From Azospirillum sp. TSH58 (GTDB lineage Bacteria > Pseudomonadota > Alphaproteobacteria > Azospirillales > Azospirillaceae), in the NCBI RefSeq assembly GCF_003119115.1, contig NZ_CP022367.1:186001-250000 (forward strand): a stretch of 64,000 nucleotides of DNA, read 5' to 3'. Shown one piece after another: positions 50,628-58,590 of this stretch. Each line of letters opens with the position of its first letter. Position 1 is the stretch's first letter. The notes beneath the pieces were generated by a model. That model searched no databases. It had not been told where the DNA came from and saw nothing but the letters and a program-made list of their open reading frames with translations. The translations under genes and the position numbers were made by a program.

Positions 50628-50741
50628 TGAAAGGTGAAGCCTCGGTACTGTAGGCTCTGCACAGCCTATGAGAACGTTTTGGACCTTGAGTAGCGGGGTC
50701 CTGGGTTCAAGGATGCATACCTTATGGACAGAGACCTCAGC
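50621..50741 (-). repeat. Repeated phage leader element, copy A
   Basis: About 120 bp align without large gaps, at roughly two-thirds identity, to 53691-53811. The best-conserved core is CTCGGTACTGTAGGCTCTG (one change in copy B). Both copies lie directly upstream of minus-strand operons (holin-like gene here, small genes at copy B), so a shared promoter or antitermination site is likely. Confidence 0.65.
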
Positions 50742-50814
50742 ACGATAAGGCGCCTTGATCCAAGCACCATGCCCAATAACGATGGGAGCGCTAAAAAACA
50801 AACTTAATTAACCA

Positions 50815-51843
50815 TTATTTAGAAACTCTAAGCTTCCCAATTGGATTGCATTGATAGCTTTTGTTATTTGGATGCTCAATGACAATGCAGCTTTGCTGGG
50901 TAGTTATCTGGCCTTGGCACCCATAATATCCCCATGCTCCACCACCAAGACTTCCGCCGCCCTTTCCGTTGTTATCTGGACACTGATAAAATGTTTGATC
51001 GGAAACAGAACTTAAAGCCAAATCTTGATCGCTATTTTTAGAATTTATATTGTTTAGTTTATTCTTGATATCCTCTATCTCACTTCTTATTGTTTCAGCC
51101 ATTGGTTGAGACAATGGTGGAACCGCATAGTCAATTAATGGCACTTGCGCCGTGTCAGATGTAGTAGAAATACCAATAATACCACCCCTATAGTGTTTCT
51201 GGTCAACACCGCTCGTTGACTTGTCTGGAAGCCTATCGCAAACTAATGATATAGCACTATTGGCACTCACCCTCTTCCCTGACACTTTTGAGATATCATT
51301 TTCTTTACTTCCACCATATAGAACTGAACAGTTTGCAGAATCAGGCGGAGATATAATCACTCCATTTATGATCGTATCATTTAGTCCACCATAGCGGAAA
51401 ACCGCACTTACTGCCTCGTTGTTTATTTTTAGATCAACAATTCGAAAACCCTTCGATTCAAGACAAGAACGGACAACATCCGCGCCAACACTAGAAACCC
51501 TTTGCAGCTCAGATGAACTGACTTGGCTTGACCAAAACGAACCGAACTGATTTTGACACTGCTGCTCCTGCAGCTGTTGGATTTGGGTGCTGTTTGCGCT
51601 TGCCCCTCCACTAAATAAGCTATACGCAGCCTCTATTTGCGCTTTTTGATCCTTACTGGCGCTTTCATATCTCGATGAGCAGAGGTGAGCTTTGTTCTGC
51701 ATCTGGATCTGGCTGGAGTTTCCAAGCTTCTCACTCTCCCGCGCCAGAACCCTGGCTATATCAGTGCATTCTTGCGCACTGGCTGCTCCATATGCGCTCA
51801 GAACAAATGCAGAAGTCAGCACCCCGAAGACTCTTCCAACCAT
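50815..51843 (-). CDS. AT-rich exported protein of unknown function
   Basis: The ATG at 51843, after a strong GGGGAGG ribosome site, gives a 342-residue protein with a signal peptide (MVGRVFGVLTSAFVLSAYGA, cleavage near ASAQ). The mature part has Cys pairs (ECTDIARVLARESEKLG, AHLCSSRYESASKDQ, EQQCQNQFGSFWSSQ, VVRSCLESKGF) and a Gly-rich C-terminal part (GKGGGSLGGGAWGYYGCQGQ). No catalytic motif seen. The gene and the flanks to about 52130 are much more AT-rich than everything around, so it is a recent arrival, a typical phage moron or fitness gene. Confidence 0.7.
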   Translation of the reverse strand: MVGRVFGVLTSAFVLSAYGAASAQECTDIARVLARESEKLGNSSQIQMQNKAHLCSSRYESASKDQKAQIEAAYSLFSGGASANSTQIQQLQEQQCQNQFGSFWSSQVSSSELQRVSSVGADVVRSCLESKGFRIVDLKINNEAVSAVFRYGGLNDTIINGVIISPPDSANCSVLYGGSKENDISKVSGKRVSANSAISLVCDRLPDKSTSGVDQKHYRGGIIGISTTSDTAQVPLIDYAVPPLSQPMAETIRSEIEDIKNKLNNINSKNSDQDLALSSVSDQTFYQCPDNNGKGGGSLGGGAWGYYGCQGQITTQQSCIVIEHPNNKSYQCNPIGKLRVSK

Positions 51844-52227
51844 TTCAACCTCCCCAGGTCTATCAAGAATAGATATTTTATATATTGAGCACAGCGCCAA
51901 TCAATAAACCAAAAGCGAGTAGTCACTAATAAGTAGATTTTATTATTTCGACAAATTTACGTTACTATTAAAATATTATAAGTCTTTAAAAACAGCGCTC
52001 GACAGAAATTGACATACTATAGTGTGTTGTCATTTTCCCTCAGGGCTATACAATCCATTTTATATGTCAATCAATTATTCCTGCCACAAGATGTCGAATC
52101 CGTCATCTTGGGGCAGGAATAATGCCAGTCCCGCAGCGGCGTCACTTGCTGGGTCGCCGGCCCAGACCTTGTGGATTGGGATCAAGAACGACATTCGGAA
52201 TGTTCATGGCCCATCCTTGCGGGCACG
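51844..52227. other. AT-rich gene-free stretch with a long hairpin
   Basis: About 380 bp without a gene. It contains a near-perfect hairpin at 52073-52122: ATTATTCCTGCC pairs with GGCAGGAATAAT (12 bp) and, inside, AAGATG pairs with CATCTT (6 bp) around a 10-base loop. No T run follows on either strand. A consensus TTGACA lies at 52009-52014 on the plus strand without a good -10. The upstream promoter of the exported protein gene should be in 51844-52070. Confidence 0.55.
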
Positions 52228-52257
52228 AAAAAGCCGCCGGGCGGGATGCCGGGCGGC
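52228..52257 (-). terminator. Terminator behind the small zinc-ribbon gene
   Basis: Minus-strand GCCGCC/GGCGGC stem with additional GC pairs, then TTTTTCGTGCCCG. It ends the 52293-52631 transcript and shares its tail sequence with two other terminators in the prophage. Confidence 0.7.
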
Positions 52258-52292
52258 GGGGTAATCGATCAGTGGATGTGTGCGTCGGGCGG

Positions 52293-52631
52293 CTACATCT
52301 GCTCCCTGGCCTGCGTCAGGAAGGCTTGGCAGCGGTTCATTTCATCGCGCAGCCATTCCCGGTATCCGTGGGTGCCCGGCGCTGGTGGCTCCGCCGGCTG
52401 GATGTGGCAGCCCCGCCGACCGCATCCGCCGCAGCGCGCCTTGCAGGCCAGCATGTAGAGATCAGTGGCCGGATCGAATTTCGCGAGCAGCAGCTTCATG
52501 TCCCGGCAGCTCTGGCGCCGACAGATCGGGCACCAGAACTCCAACTGCGTGACGCCGCGCTTCGCCAGGGTGCCCAGGGCGTTCAGCCTGTACGACGGCT
52601 CGTGTTTCGGTGGGTGGTTCGGTGCCGGCAT
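52293..52631 (-). CDS. Small phage protein with zinc-binding cysteines
   Basis: 112 residues: FWCPICRRQSCRDMKLLLAK, YMLACKARCGGCGRRGCHIQ, then EPPAPGTHGYREWLRDEMNR. CPIC and CGGCGRRGC look like a zinc ribbon; a C-terminal helix follows. Similar small proteins of phages and Azospirillum-like genomes are of unknown role. A terminator lies 35 bp after the stop. Confidence 0.6.
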   Translation of the reverse strand: MPAPNHPPKHEPSYRLNALGTLAKRGVTQLEFWCPICRRQSCRDMKLLLAKFDPATDLYMLACKARCGGCGRRGCHIQPAEPPAPGTHGYREWLRDEMNRCQAFLTQAREQM

Positions 52632-52737
52632 AGGGGAACGTTACGAGAACACTCCTAAGCGGTCAACGGGGTGAAGGGTGGGCCGGCGGCGATCCCGTTG
52701 TGACCTGGCCGGCCGCGGCGCGAGACCCCCCGTTTTA

Positions 52738-52753
52738 TGTGATGTCCATCACA
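52738..52753 (+). promoter_or_regulatory. CRP/FNR-family palindrome
   Basis: TGTGATGTCCATCACA fits TGTGA-N6-TCACA, the consensus of CRP-type regulators, exactly. It is centred 74 bp before the ATG of the ribbon-helix-helix gene (52820), and a TACATA -10 candidate follows at 52781. A related host regulator may control this gene. Confidence 0.5.
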
Positions 52754-52819
52754 TGTTTTTCGGCCCCGACTTCGCGACGCTACATACCCGAGAATGCAAC
52801 ATGCAGCGGTGAACGTGCC

Positions 52820-53089
52820 ATGTCGTCGAAGAAGCTCAGGAACGTAATGGTCGCCGGGCGCCGCACCAGCATGCGGCTGGAGCCGGCCTTCTGGGATGCC
52901 CTGGAGGAGATCGCGCAGAGGGAAGACCTGACGGTGAGCAGGCTGTGCACGCGCCTCGCCGAGCGCGTGGAGGCGCTGGACGTAGACAGCTTGTCGAGCG
53001 CCGTGCGGGTCTACGTGATGGAGTATTTCAGGTCGGCGACGCCGTCGCAGGAAGTAGCTCTCTGCGAAATGCCCATTGCGGCAGAGTGA
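52820..53089 (+). CDS. Ribbon-helix-helix regulator (RHH_4-like)
   Basis: 89 residues: MVAGRRTSMRLEPAFWDALE, EIAQREDLTVSRLCTRLAER, LSSAVRVYVMEYFRS. RRTSMRLEPAFWDAL is the strand and first helix of the RHH fold, and SSAVRVYVMEYFR is the typical end of the RHH_4 family. These are DNA-binding regulators, often for phage or host membrane genes. The ATG at 52820 follows a CRP-like site. Confidence 0.75.
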   Translation: MSSKKLRNVMVAGRRTSMRLEPAFWDALEEIAQREDLTVSRLCTRLAERVEALDVDSLSSAVRVYVMEYFRSATPSQEVALCEMPIAAE

Positions 53090-53115
53090 CGGGCCGGGAG
53101 ACGAGTTAGGGCTGG

Positions 53116-53421
53116 TCAGGCAGAAAGGTCGGTCAGGCTGTTGACCTTCTCGGCAAACCAGCCGGCCAAGCACCGCTTCGAGCAGAAGGAGGCTTCGGCC
53201 TGGACGTTGCGGATCGGCAGGCCGTCCAGCAGATCGACCGAGGCCGATCCGGTCAGCTTCTCCAGATCGTGGTCGTGGTAGCCGATGTCGGCGGAGAGCG
53301 TCACGGGGAGTTCGCCGTCAGCGATCATTATGGCGCGGCCCGGCGACTCCACCTTCATGGCGGTGACGTTCAGCGCGTAGAACTTGCCATCCAGAGGCTT
53401 GCGGCAGTGGTGGCAGGTCAT
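53116..53421 (-). CDS. Small protein with zinc-binding motifs
   Basis: 101 residues: MTCHHCRKPLDGKFYALNVT and FCSKRCLAGWFAEKVNSLTD provide CxxC and CxxxC pairs, probably one split zinc site. Its start overlaps the stop of the preceding small gene (ATGA), so they are translationally coupled. Function unknown. Confidence 0.6.
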   Translation of the reverse strand: MTCHHCRKPLDGKFYALNVTAMKVESPGRAIMIADGELPVTLSADIGYHDHDLEKLTGSASVDLLDGLPIRNVQAEASFCSKRCLAGWFAEKVNSLTDLSA

Positions 53422-53621
53422 GGTGGGGCGTCCTTATCGGGCGGGCGGCGCAGACGGGTGATGACGCGCCGCCCGGCGTTGCGTGGCGGGTTGCCGCTAT
53501 ACGAGACGATCGCCGAACCCGGAATAGAAGCGATTACCCGGACCTCATATACCATGGCGGAGTTCCTCTTCTTCAAGTCGTACAGGACGTCGCCGGGCTT
53601 GATTGTGGAGAATGCGACCAC
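53418..53621 (-). CDS. Small basic phage protein
   Basis: GTG at 53621, preceded by GAAGGA at the right distance, gives 67 residues: MVAFSTIKPGDVLYDLKKRN, SAMVYEVRVIASIPGSAIVS, YSGNPPRNAGRRVITRLRRP. The KPGDVLYD start resembles small beta-barrel phage proteins. A longer start (ATG 53657) lacks a ribosome site. It is coupled to the next gene by an ATGA overlap and follows the repeated leader copy B. Confidence 0.5.
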   Translation of the reverse strand: MVAFSTIKPGDVLYDLKKRNSAMVYEVRVIASIPGSAIVSYSGNPPRNAGRRVITRLRRPPDKDAPP

Positions 53622-53690
53622 GCTGTTCCTTCGTTCATGCGCCCGTTCACCCCCCATCCCCCGGAGCGCCACGAAGAAATGGCGGGGGCT

Positions 53691-53811
53691 GGGCGGCTGG
53701 CGGGTAAAACCTCGGTGCTGTAGGCTCTGGTCAGTCTGCGAAGACGTTTCGGACGTTGGGTGGCGGGGGAGCCTCGGCTCATCACGCACACGTCGCGGAC
53801 AGTGACCGCTG
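53691..53811 (-). repeat. Repeated phage leader element, copy B
   Basis: Counterpart of 50621-50741, with core CTCGGTGCTGTAGGCTCTG. It lies directly upstream of the two-gene minus operon 53621-53116. A GC-rich stem (CCCCCG/CGGGGG, about 53655-53688) follows it on the minus strand, as at copy A, but without a T run. Confidence 0.6.
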
Positions 53812-54051
53812 TGTGGACCGGACAACACGGGCCGGCGTCGGCCCACCTTCGGGTGGCTCGACCGAACGTAGGGGGTGACGTCCCTACCCGGCGGTCACGC
53901 CCTCAATCCATCTCGTCCACCGGGATGTCCGGCAGGTCCACCGTCTGGCCGGCGAGCGTGTGCGAGCTGTCGCCACAGGATTCGATGCTGTCTTTGGTGC
54001 GCCGCTGGAGCCGGCTGCGGCTCGGCGACGACTGGCCAGCCACGTACCCTA

Positions 54052-54891
54052 GGGTCCGGACTCATAACCAGTAGGCGACGGTTGCCACGATGTGGACGGC
54101 GGCCATGAAGTTGGTGGCGGAGCGGTCGTATCGGGTGGCGATGCGCCGGAAATCCTTGAGGCGTCCGAACATGCGCTCGATGACGTTACGGTTCCGATAA
54201 AGGTAGGGAGAGAAGCAGTTTTTCCAGCGCTTGTTGGCGCGTGGCGGGATGTTGGGCGCGGCTCCCGCCTCTTCGATCTTCCGGCGAACAGCGGCACTGT
54301 CGTATCCCTTGTCGCCGTGCAGGAGATTGGTGGCGGGCATCCGGTCGAGCAGACGGTCGGCGGCGGTGCAGTCAGCCACCTGACCGCCGGTCAACAGGAA
54401 GGCGAGCGGCCGACCGCGCGGATCGCTCAGGGCGTGGATTTTGGTGGTTCTCCCACCTCGGGACCGTCCAATGGCCTGGGCGCGCTCCCCCCTTTCCCGC
54501 CACTCGCTGAACGATGGGCGCGGACCGCCGTGGAGTCGATCATCACCTGGGCTGGTGGGCCACCTGCCGCTGCCAACGCATGGAAGATGTCCTCCCACAC
54601 GCCTTTGGCCGCCCAGCGGACGAAGCGGTTGTAGAGCGTCTTGCGCGGACCGTAGACCGGCGGTGCGTCCGCCCAGCGCCCACCCGACTTCAGCACATGG
54701 ACGATCCCGCTGATCACACGTCGGTCATCCACGCGCGGCTTGCCTCGGGTATCGCGCGGAAGGTGTGGCTCAAGCCGTCCGAACTGCTCCACCGTCAACC
54801 AGAACTGACCGTCGTTCATAACAAAGCCCCTTTCCAGGGCTTTGAATCACAACGATTCCCTTCGGGAAAGGCTCTTTATGGGTCCGGACCC
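54052..54891 (-). mobile_element. IS5-family insertion sequence (IS427-like), 840 bp, complete
   Basis: 16-bp terminal inverted repeats, GGGTCCGGACTCATAA (54052-54067) and TTATGGGTCCGGACCC (54876-54891), differ at one position. A 2-bp TA target duplication flanks the element (54050-54051 and 54892-54893). Both transposase frames are intact, so the element may be active. Confidence 0.92.
54062..54819 (-). CDS. IS5-family transposase, two overlapping frames
   Basis: OrfA (54819-54427) starts QFWLTVEQFGRLEPHLPRDT and carries the first catalytic Asp in QVMIDSTAVRAHRSA. OrfB (ending at 54062) carries GGRTTKIHALSDPRGRPLAF, LHGDKGYDSAAVRRKIEEAG with the second Asp, and the Glu in YRNRNVIERMFGRLKDFRRI. 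The two overlap, and a slippery GGGAAAGGGGGG lies near 54488-54500, so a programmed frameshift would produce the full DDE enzyme, as usual in the IS427 group. Confidence 0.88.
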
Positions 54892-55339
54892 TAACCCCTC
54901 CACTTGAAGCCGGGTATCAGCACCGGGCGCAGGCACTGCGCTTAGAGCCGCATCGAGCTGCCTCAGAAGTCCCGCAGCATGGGCGGCATAGTCACCACGC
55001 AGGGGCTTTGGCTCGATCTTTCTCGGAGGAAATTTGTACTCGGCGGTCTCGCGCAAAGAGTCGATGAGGACGTGTTGAAGCTGCCTAAGGCTGTACTCGT
55101 CGTCTGCCACAACGCACTCCCTAACGGATCGTATACGCACAAAATCCGATTTCGAGAAAGTTATTTATCCAGAACACCTGGTGATATGTCAAATGTCTTG
55201 AGGATCGGGAAGGATGGGCAGGACAACCAGATCTACTGCGCCTTCGCTTGCTTCCGGCTACAGCCGGCGCAGAGCCTCTCCCGATCCAAGCTGGCCGGGC
55301 ACTGCTCCGCTAAGAGGAGCACTCAGGTGATACTAATTC

Positions 55340-56341
55340 TTAGCTGGGCAGCCGCTGAAACCTACCCCTCAACATTTGCCGTCCCTTCAGGGCTTCTCGT
55401 AGCGCATCAGAAGAGACCTTGGATGCTCCCTCAAGGATTGCATCCTTAATCACTGAATCCGCGGCACGGACCAGCTCAGCTTGGCTAAGCCCACTCAACA
55501 CGTCTTCGAGCAATGCCCATGCCTTGGCTGGAAGCTTGAATTTCCCGAGGCGGCGCTCAACGACTACACGGGCTGCAGCGGTCTCCGGAAGAGTATATTC
55601 AATGACCTCGTCGAAACGACGGGCGAGCGCCTCATCGAGGAATTCAACATGATTCGTGGCTGCCACAACAAGGCTGTCCGTAGAATTCGGCTCCTCCATG
55701 AAGGATAGTACCGAATTCAGCACCCGCCGGATCTCCCCAATATCGTTGGAATCGCCCCGTCGCGCTCCAATTGCGTCGAACTCATCAAGCAGATAGACTC
55801 CACGCACCTGGGCAATTTGATCAAAGAGCAAGCGGAGCTTCCCCGCCGTTTCCCCGAAATAGCGGCTGAATAAAGACTCCAAACGGACTGCAAAGAGGGG
55901 CAGTCGGAGTTCGCCCGCAAGCGCTGATGCCGTCATCGTCTTGCCCGTACCCGGAGGGCCGATCAGCAAGACATGAGTCGCTGGCTTCTGGCCATGGTCT
56001 CGAAGCGCCACCCTCTCCTTCTGCTGGCGGACGACACGGACCAAGCGCTTGGCCACCTCCTCGGACAAAACCATGTCCGAGAGGATGGTCTTAGGATAGG
56101 TGCTCTCGACTAGGTTTTGTAATTCGGCACGGGGACGCGCGAGAGGGATAGGAGTCTGCCCGCCCCCCCCCGACCGTCGCTGGTCTCGCGCCTTCTGCAC
56201 CAGACGCTTCAGTTTGTCGGCGTCCTCAGTCCGGCCCTGCCGTGCCTCAAGGGCCGCCACCTGCAGCGCAACCGAAAGGAACTGCTCCTCGTCACCATCA
56301 ATGTGGGAGTTCAGGAGCGCTAGGAACTGTTTAGCCGACAC
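55340..56341 (-). CDS. AAA+ ATPase
   Basis: A 333-residue ATPase: N-terminal helical region of about 100 residues, then THVLLIGPPGTGKTMTASAL (Walker A), FGETAGKLRLLFDQIAQVRG, VYLLDEFDAIGARRGDSNDI (Walker B), FLDEALARRFDEVIEYTLPE (Arg finger) and a helical lid. It is close to the ATPases often paired with an S8 (subtilisin-like) protease in phage-defence or toxin-like pairs; no protease gene is present here. Downstream is the IS-split small gene, 229 bp away. Substrate unknown. Confidence 0.8.
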   Translation of the reverse strand: MSAKQFLALLNSHIDGDEEQFLSVALQVAALEARQGRTEDADKLKRLVQKARDQRRSGGGGQTPIPLARPRAELQNLVESTYPKTILSDMVLSEEVAKRLVRVVRQQKERVALRDHGQKPATHVLLIGPPGTGKTMTASALAGELRLPLFAVRLESLFSRYFGETAGKLRLLFDQIAQVRGVYLLDEFDAIGARRGDSNDIGEIRRVLNSVLSFMEEPNSTDSLVVAATNHVEFLDEALARRFDEVIEYTLPETAAARVVVERRLGKFKLPAKAWALLEDVLSGLSQAELVRAADSVIKDAILEGASKVSSDALREALKGRQMLRGRFQRLPS

Positions 56342-56696
56342 GACTCCCTCCCTTTCTATTGCCTAATCTGAAGGCATCCCAGGTTTGCTCTGCGCCATGC
56401 AGACTGAACGCCGACCCGAACAAACCATTAACGCACTGCGTCGATCGAAGCTATTACGGAAATATCGTACCTGCCCCTCTCTTTGCAGCCTCCACAGGAG
56501 TTAGAACGGCTTTTTCGCAACCAAGGCGCCTTGCGCGACAGAGGTACCGCAGTCGCCCGGCCAGATCCAAGACAGCAGCTCTCCTGAAGGGCTGCAGACG
56601 CGCGATGATTTCATGAGGCAGGTGGTGCTGTCTCGGAAGGGCATGGCACCCTTGGCATTGTCTTGCTTAGCCCTGCTGCATCAGCCTCCCCCTCCT
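56342..56696. other. Gene-free stretch
   Basis: About 355 bp between the ATPase gene and the peptidoglycan-binding fragment. Open frames exist but lack ribosome sites and family resemblance. The ATPase promoter should be here. Confidence 0.5.
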
Positions 56697-56906
56697 TCAC
56701 ACCAGCCCCAGCGCGATCGCCGTCCGCGTGTCCACCCGCCCGGTGACCGGCAGCCGGCGCACGGCCTGGACCTGCTCGACCGCGTTGGCCGTCCGCCGCC
56801 CGAAGTCGCCGTCCTCCACGATGGCCGGGAACCCGCAACGCTGGAGCGCCCGCTGCAGGACGGCCACGTCCGGCCCGACGTCGCCCGCGGCGCCGCGGGT
56901 CATCAT
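56697..56906 (-). CDS. Isolated peptidoglycan-binding domain (probable endolysin remnant)
   Basis: The frame from the ATG at 56906 encodes 69 residues that form one PG_binding_1 domain: DVGPDVAVLQRALQRCGFPA, IVEDGDFGRRTANAVEQVQA, VTGRVDTRTAIALGLV. No catalytic domain is attached and the upstream DNA does not provide one. It is most likely the leftover C-terminal part of a former lysin gene, although a free binding domain might still be expressed. Confidence 0.6.
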   Translation of the reverse strand: MMTRGAAGDVGPDVAVLQRALQRCGFPAIVEDGDFGRRTANAVEQVQAVRRLPVTGRVDTRTAIALGLV

Positions 56907-57261
56907 CAGACCGCACGTGAAAGACGTTGAAGGTGGTGGCTGCCTGCCGTGCTGAACCACCACCAAGACAAGGCTTCGAGGTGGCGATACATCGTCATGC
57001 CGCTCGATGCGGGACTACCTTGTCGAAGAAGTCATCGACTTGACTTAATGGCCCCGAGGCACCATGCGCGTTGCTGCCAGAAGCTGGGCGATGCGAAGTG
57101 CCGGCTTTTTTTTGTGTCAGGAAAGTCGGCGAACCCCGCGGCGGCAGCCCATCCTGCATTTCGCCCCGGCGGAGGCAGGCGAGCGTTTCCGCTCTCATGG
57201 CAGGCCTGCCGGGGTCGAAAGTAGGCGCAATGATCAGGCTCCGCAAGCCGTGCTCTGGCGC
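56907..57261. other. Probably gene-free stretch
   Basis: About 355 bp. A minus-strand frame (57246-56995) is open but has no ribosome site or family motif; its last residues (VDDFFDKVV) recall the end of the 59004-59456 protein (VDDFFRRAA). It also holds the palindrome GGCAGGCCTGCC near 57199. I see no supported feature. Confidence 0.4.
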
Positions 57262-57477
57262 TTAATCATCTGCCTGGGCCGCCTGATCCGCTCGGCGTTC
57301 CTGCATGGTCGGTTCCAGCCAATGGCGCCGAGGATTTCCGCACATCCAACAACTGCAAGACGCGAGATTGTCGGCGCCCTTCTGCGGGAATGCAGCCCAC
57401 GGCCGCAACCGAGCAGCTTTAGCGACCATGCGCGCACGGTCATGCCGGCGGCGCGCCCGCTTCATATCCTTGAACAT
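57262..57477 (-). CDS. Small Arg-rich protein with CSCWMCGNPRR motif
   Basis: 71 residues: KRARRRHDRARMVAKAARLR, NLASCSCWMCGNPRRHW, EPTMQERRADQAA. Small proteins with an ARR...A(D/K)(N/H)LxxCSCxMCGNPRR pattern are common in proteobacteria and their phages; function unknown. GGAGAGG precedes the ATG. The Cys cluster suggests metal binding. Confidence 0.6.
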   Translation of the reverse strand: MFKDMKRARRRHDRARMVAKAARLRPWAAFPQKGADNLASCSCWMCGNPRRHWLEPTMQERRADQAAQADD

Positions 57478-57603
57478 CGTGCCTCTCCAAGCTCGATGCC
57501 GCGGCGCATTCCGTCCGATGGTGGACGGTGCTACCGCGGCTATCGTTTCTTGGCGGAGGCGGGTGCGGGATCAGTCATGCCGACATTGTAGCGGCTGGCC
57601 ACG

Positions 57604-57876
57604 ATGGCGTCACGCCCCGGCGGCTACCAACTCACCCAGCATTTCGAGCAACACCGCCAAGCCCCATCCGCCCTCGCTCTCCCGATAGGCTGCGCGGCGA
57701 TCAAGCGCGTCCGCCGTCTACTCGGCCATCACCGCTACATCGACAACGCGACGTGGTGGGATGAGCGGGTTGACGACCTGATCCGGTCCGACGCGACGAC
57801 AGCCGAAGCCGCGACGATCCTGGACGTTGCAGCCGTCATAGTCCGCCGGCTGCGGGCCTGGACCGCCTGGGACTAA
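57604..57876 (+). CDS. Small protein, possibly DNA-binding
   Basis: 90 residues; the last 45 (TWWDERVDDLIRSDATTAEA, ATILDVAAVIVRRLRAWTAW) look like a helix-turn-helix with a SANT/GcrA-like spacing. The N-terminal part is weak and the ribosome site poor, so the true start may be later. It is on the plus strand inside a minus-strand module. Confidence 0.35.
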   Translation: MASRPGGYQLTQHFEQHRQAPSALALPIGCAAIKRVRRLLGHHRYIDNATWWDERVDDLIRSDATTAEAATILDVAAVIVRRLRAWTAWD

Positions 57877-57880
57877 GGCA

Positions 57881-58351
57881 TCAGCCCGCCTCGAACAGCG
57901 CCATCTCCGCCGCCCGGCGCTTCTTCAGCCCGTCGAGCTGCTTCTTGACGCCGTTGACCGTGGCGTAGACCCACTTCGGAAACTCGGCCGCCGCCCCGTC
58001 ATAGTCGCCCTGGTTCAGCAGGCGCAGCAGTGTCGAGCTGCCCAGCGCACCGGCCCCCAGGTTGAACACGAACGAGGCGAGCGCCCCGCGCTGCCGATCG
58101 GTCAGCGGGACCTTCACCAGCCGGTCAACATCGCGAGCGGCATCGGCCATGTCGGCGCGCAGAAAGACCTCGGCCTGGAGGCCGTTGATGGTCTGGCCCA
58201 TCCGGACCCCGGCGGTGTGGCCGTAGCCGATGGTCGGCACGCCCGCGGGGCACAGGTAGGCCCGGAGGTACAGGCCCTCGAAGTGGCGGACGAGGGCCAG
58301 GGCGTCGGGGTGGATGTCGCGCGGGATCGCCGCGCCGGCGGGCATGGTCAT
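57881..58351 (-). CDS. Phage lysozyme (GH24 endolysin)
   Basis: ATG 58351 with ribosome site AAGGAA gives 156 residues. The catalytic Glu is in ALVRHFEGLYLRAYLCPAGV, followed by PTIGYGHTAGVRMGQTING (catalytic Asp/Thr region) and LTDRQRGALASFVFNLGAGA, STLLRLLNQGDYDGAAAEFP. No signal or SAR sequence is visible in this form, so export would depend on the holin. It degrades peptidoglycan at the end of infection. The longer upstream frame has no ribosome site. Confidence 0.92.
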   Translation of the reverse strand: MTMPAGAAIPRDIHPDALALVRHFEGLYLRAYLCPAGVPTIGYGHTAGVRMGQTINGLQAEVFLRADMADAARDVDRLVKVPLTDRQRGALASFVFNLGAGALGSSTLLRLLNQGDYDGAAAEFPKWVYATVNGVKKQLDGLKKRRAAEMALFEAG

Positions 58352-58419
58352 GGCCGGTTCCTTAGTTCGATGGGTGGAGAGGCAGGCGGCCTCGGGAAAA
58401 GGAGAAATCGCAAGGTTTT

Positions 58420-58590
58420 TCAGCGGCTTGGTGTATGACCGAGCCGCAGGAAGCCGGAGCACATGCCCCGGCGCGCGTTGATGAGGAGGTGCGCCAGCAG
58501 CAGGAGCGCGTCGTCCTTGCTGCCCTCGCAGTCGGCCAGGGCCTGCATGGCGACCTGCTGGGCGTCGGGTTGGATGGCCGGCTCCGGCAT
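58420..58590 (-). CDS. 56-residue protein of the lysis module
   Basis: A short gene overlapping the stop of the upstream gene by ATGA at 58590. The product reads MPEPAIQPDAQQVAMQALAD, CEGSKDDALLLLAHLLINAR, RGMCSGFLRLGHTPSR. No signal peptide or TM. It lies between the holin-like gene and lysozyme. Coupling to the gene before it and intact codon structure support a real gene; function unknown. Confidence 0.5.
   Translation of the reverse strand: MPEPAIQPDAQQVAMQALADCEGSKDDALLLLAHLLINARRGMCSGFLRLGHTPSR

Larger units (their letters stand above)
53903..55110 (-). pseudogene. Small unknown gene split by an IS5-family element
   Basis: The upstream part (GTG 55110, ribosome site AGGGAG) encodes MADDEYSLRQLQHVLIDSLR, RKIEPKPLRGDYAAHAAGLL, then GADTRLQVEGLG up to the insertion. 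The part beyond the IS continues in frame once one TA copy is removed: YVAGQSSPSRSRLQRRTKDS and IPVDEMD, ending at 53903. The restored protein has 121 residues and no motif that I recognise. The gene is in the minus-strand direction behind the AAA+ ATPase gene. The insertion destroys it after about 81 codons. Confidence 0.8.

Noticed and set aside
54979..55449. 156-residue plus-strand frame
   Set aside because: It is antisense to the split small gene and to the end of the ATPase gene, without ribosome site.
56995..57246. 83-residue minus-strand frame ending VDDFFDKVVPHRAA
   Set aside because: No ribosome site or family; the short similarity to the end of the 59004-59456 protein is too weak to call a gene.
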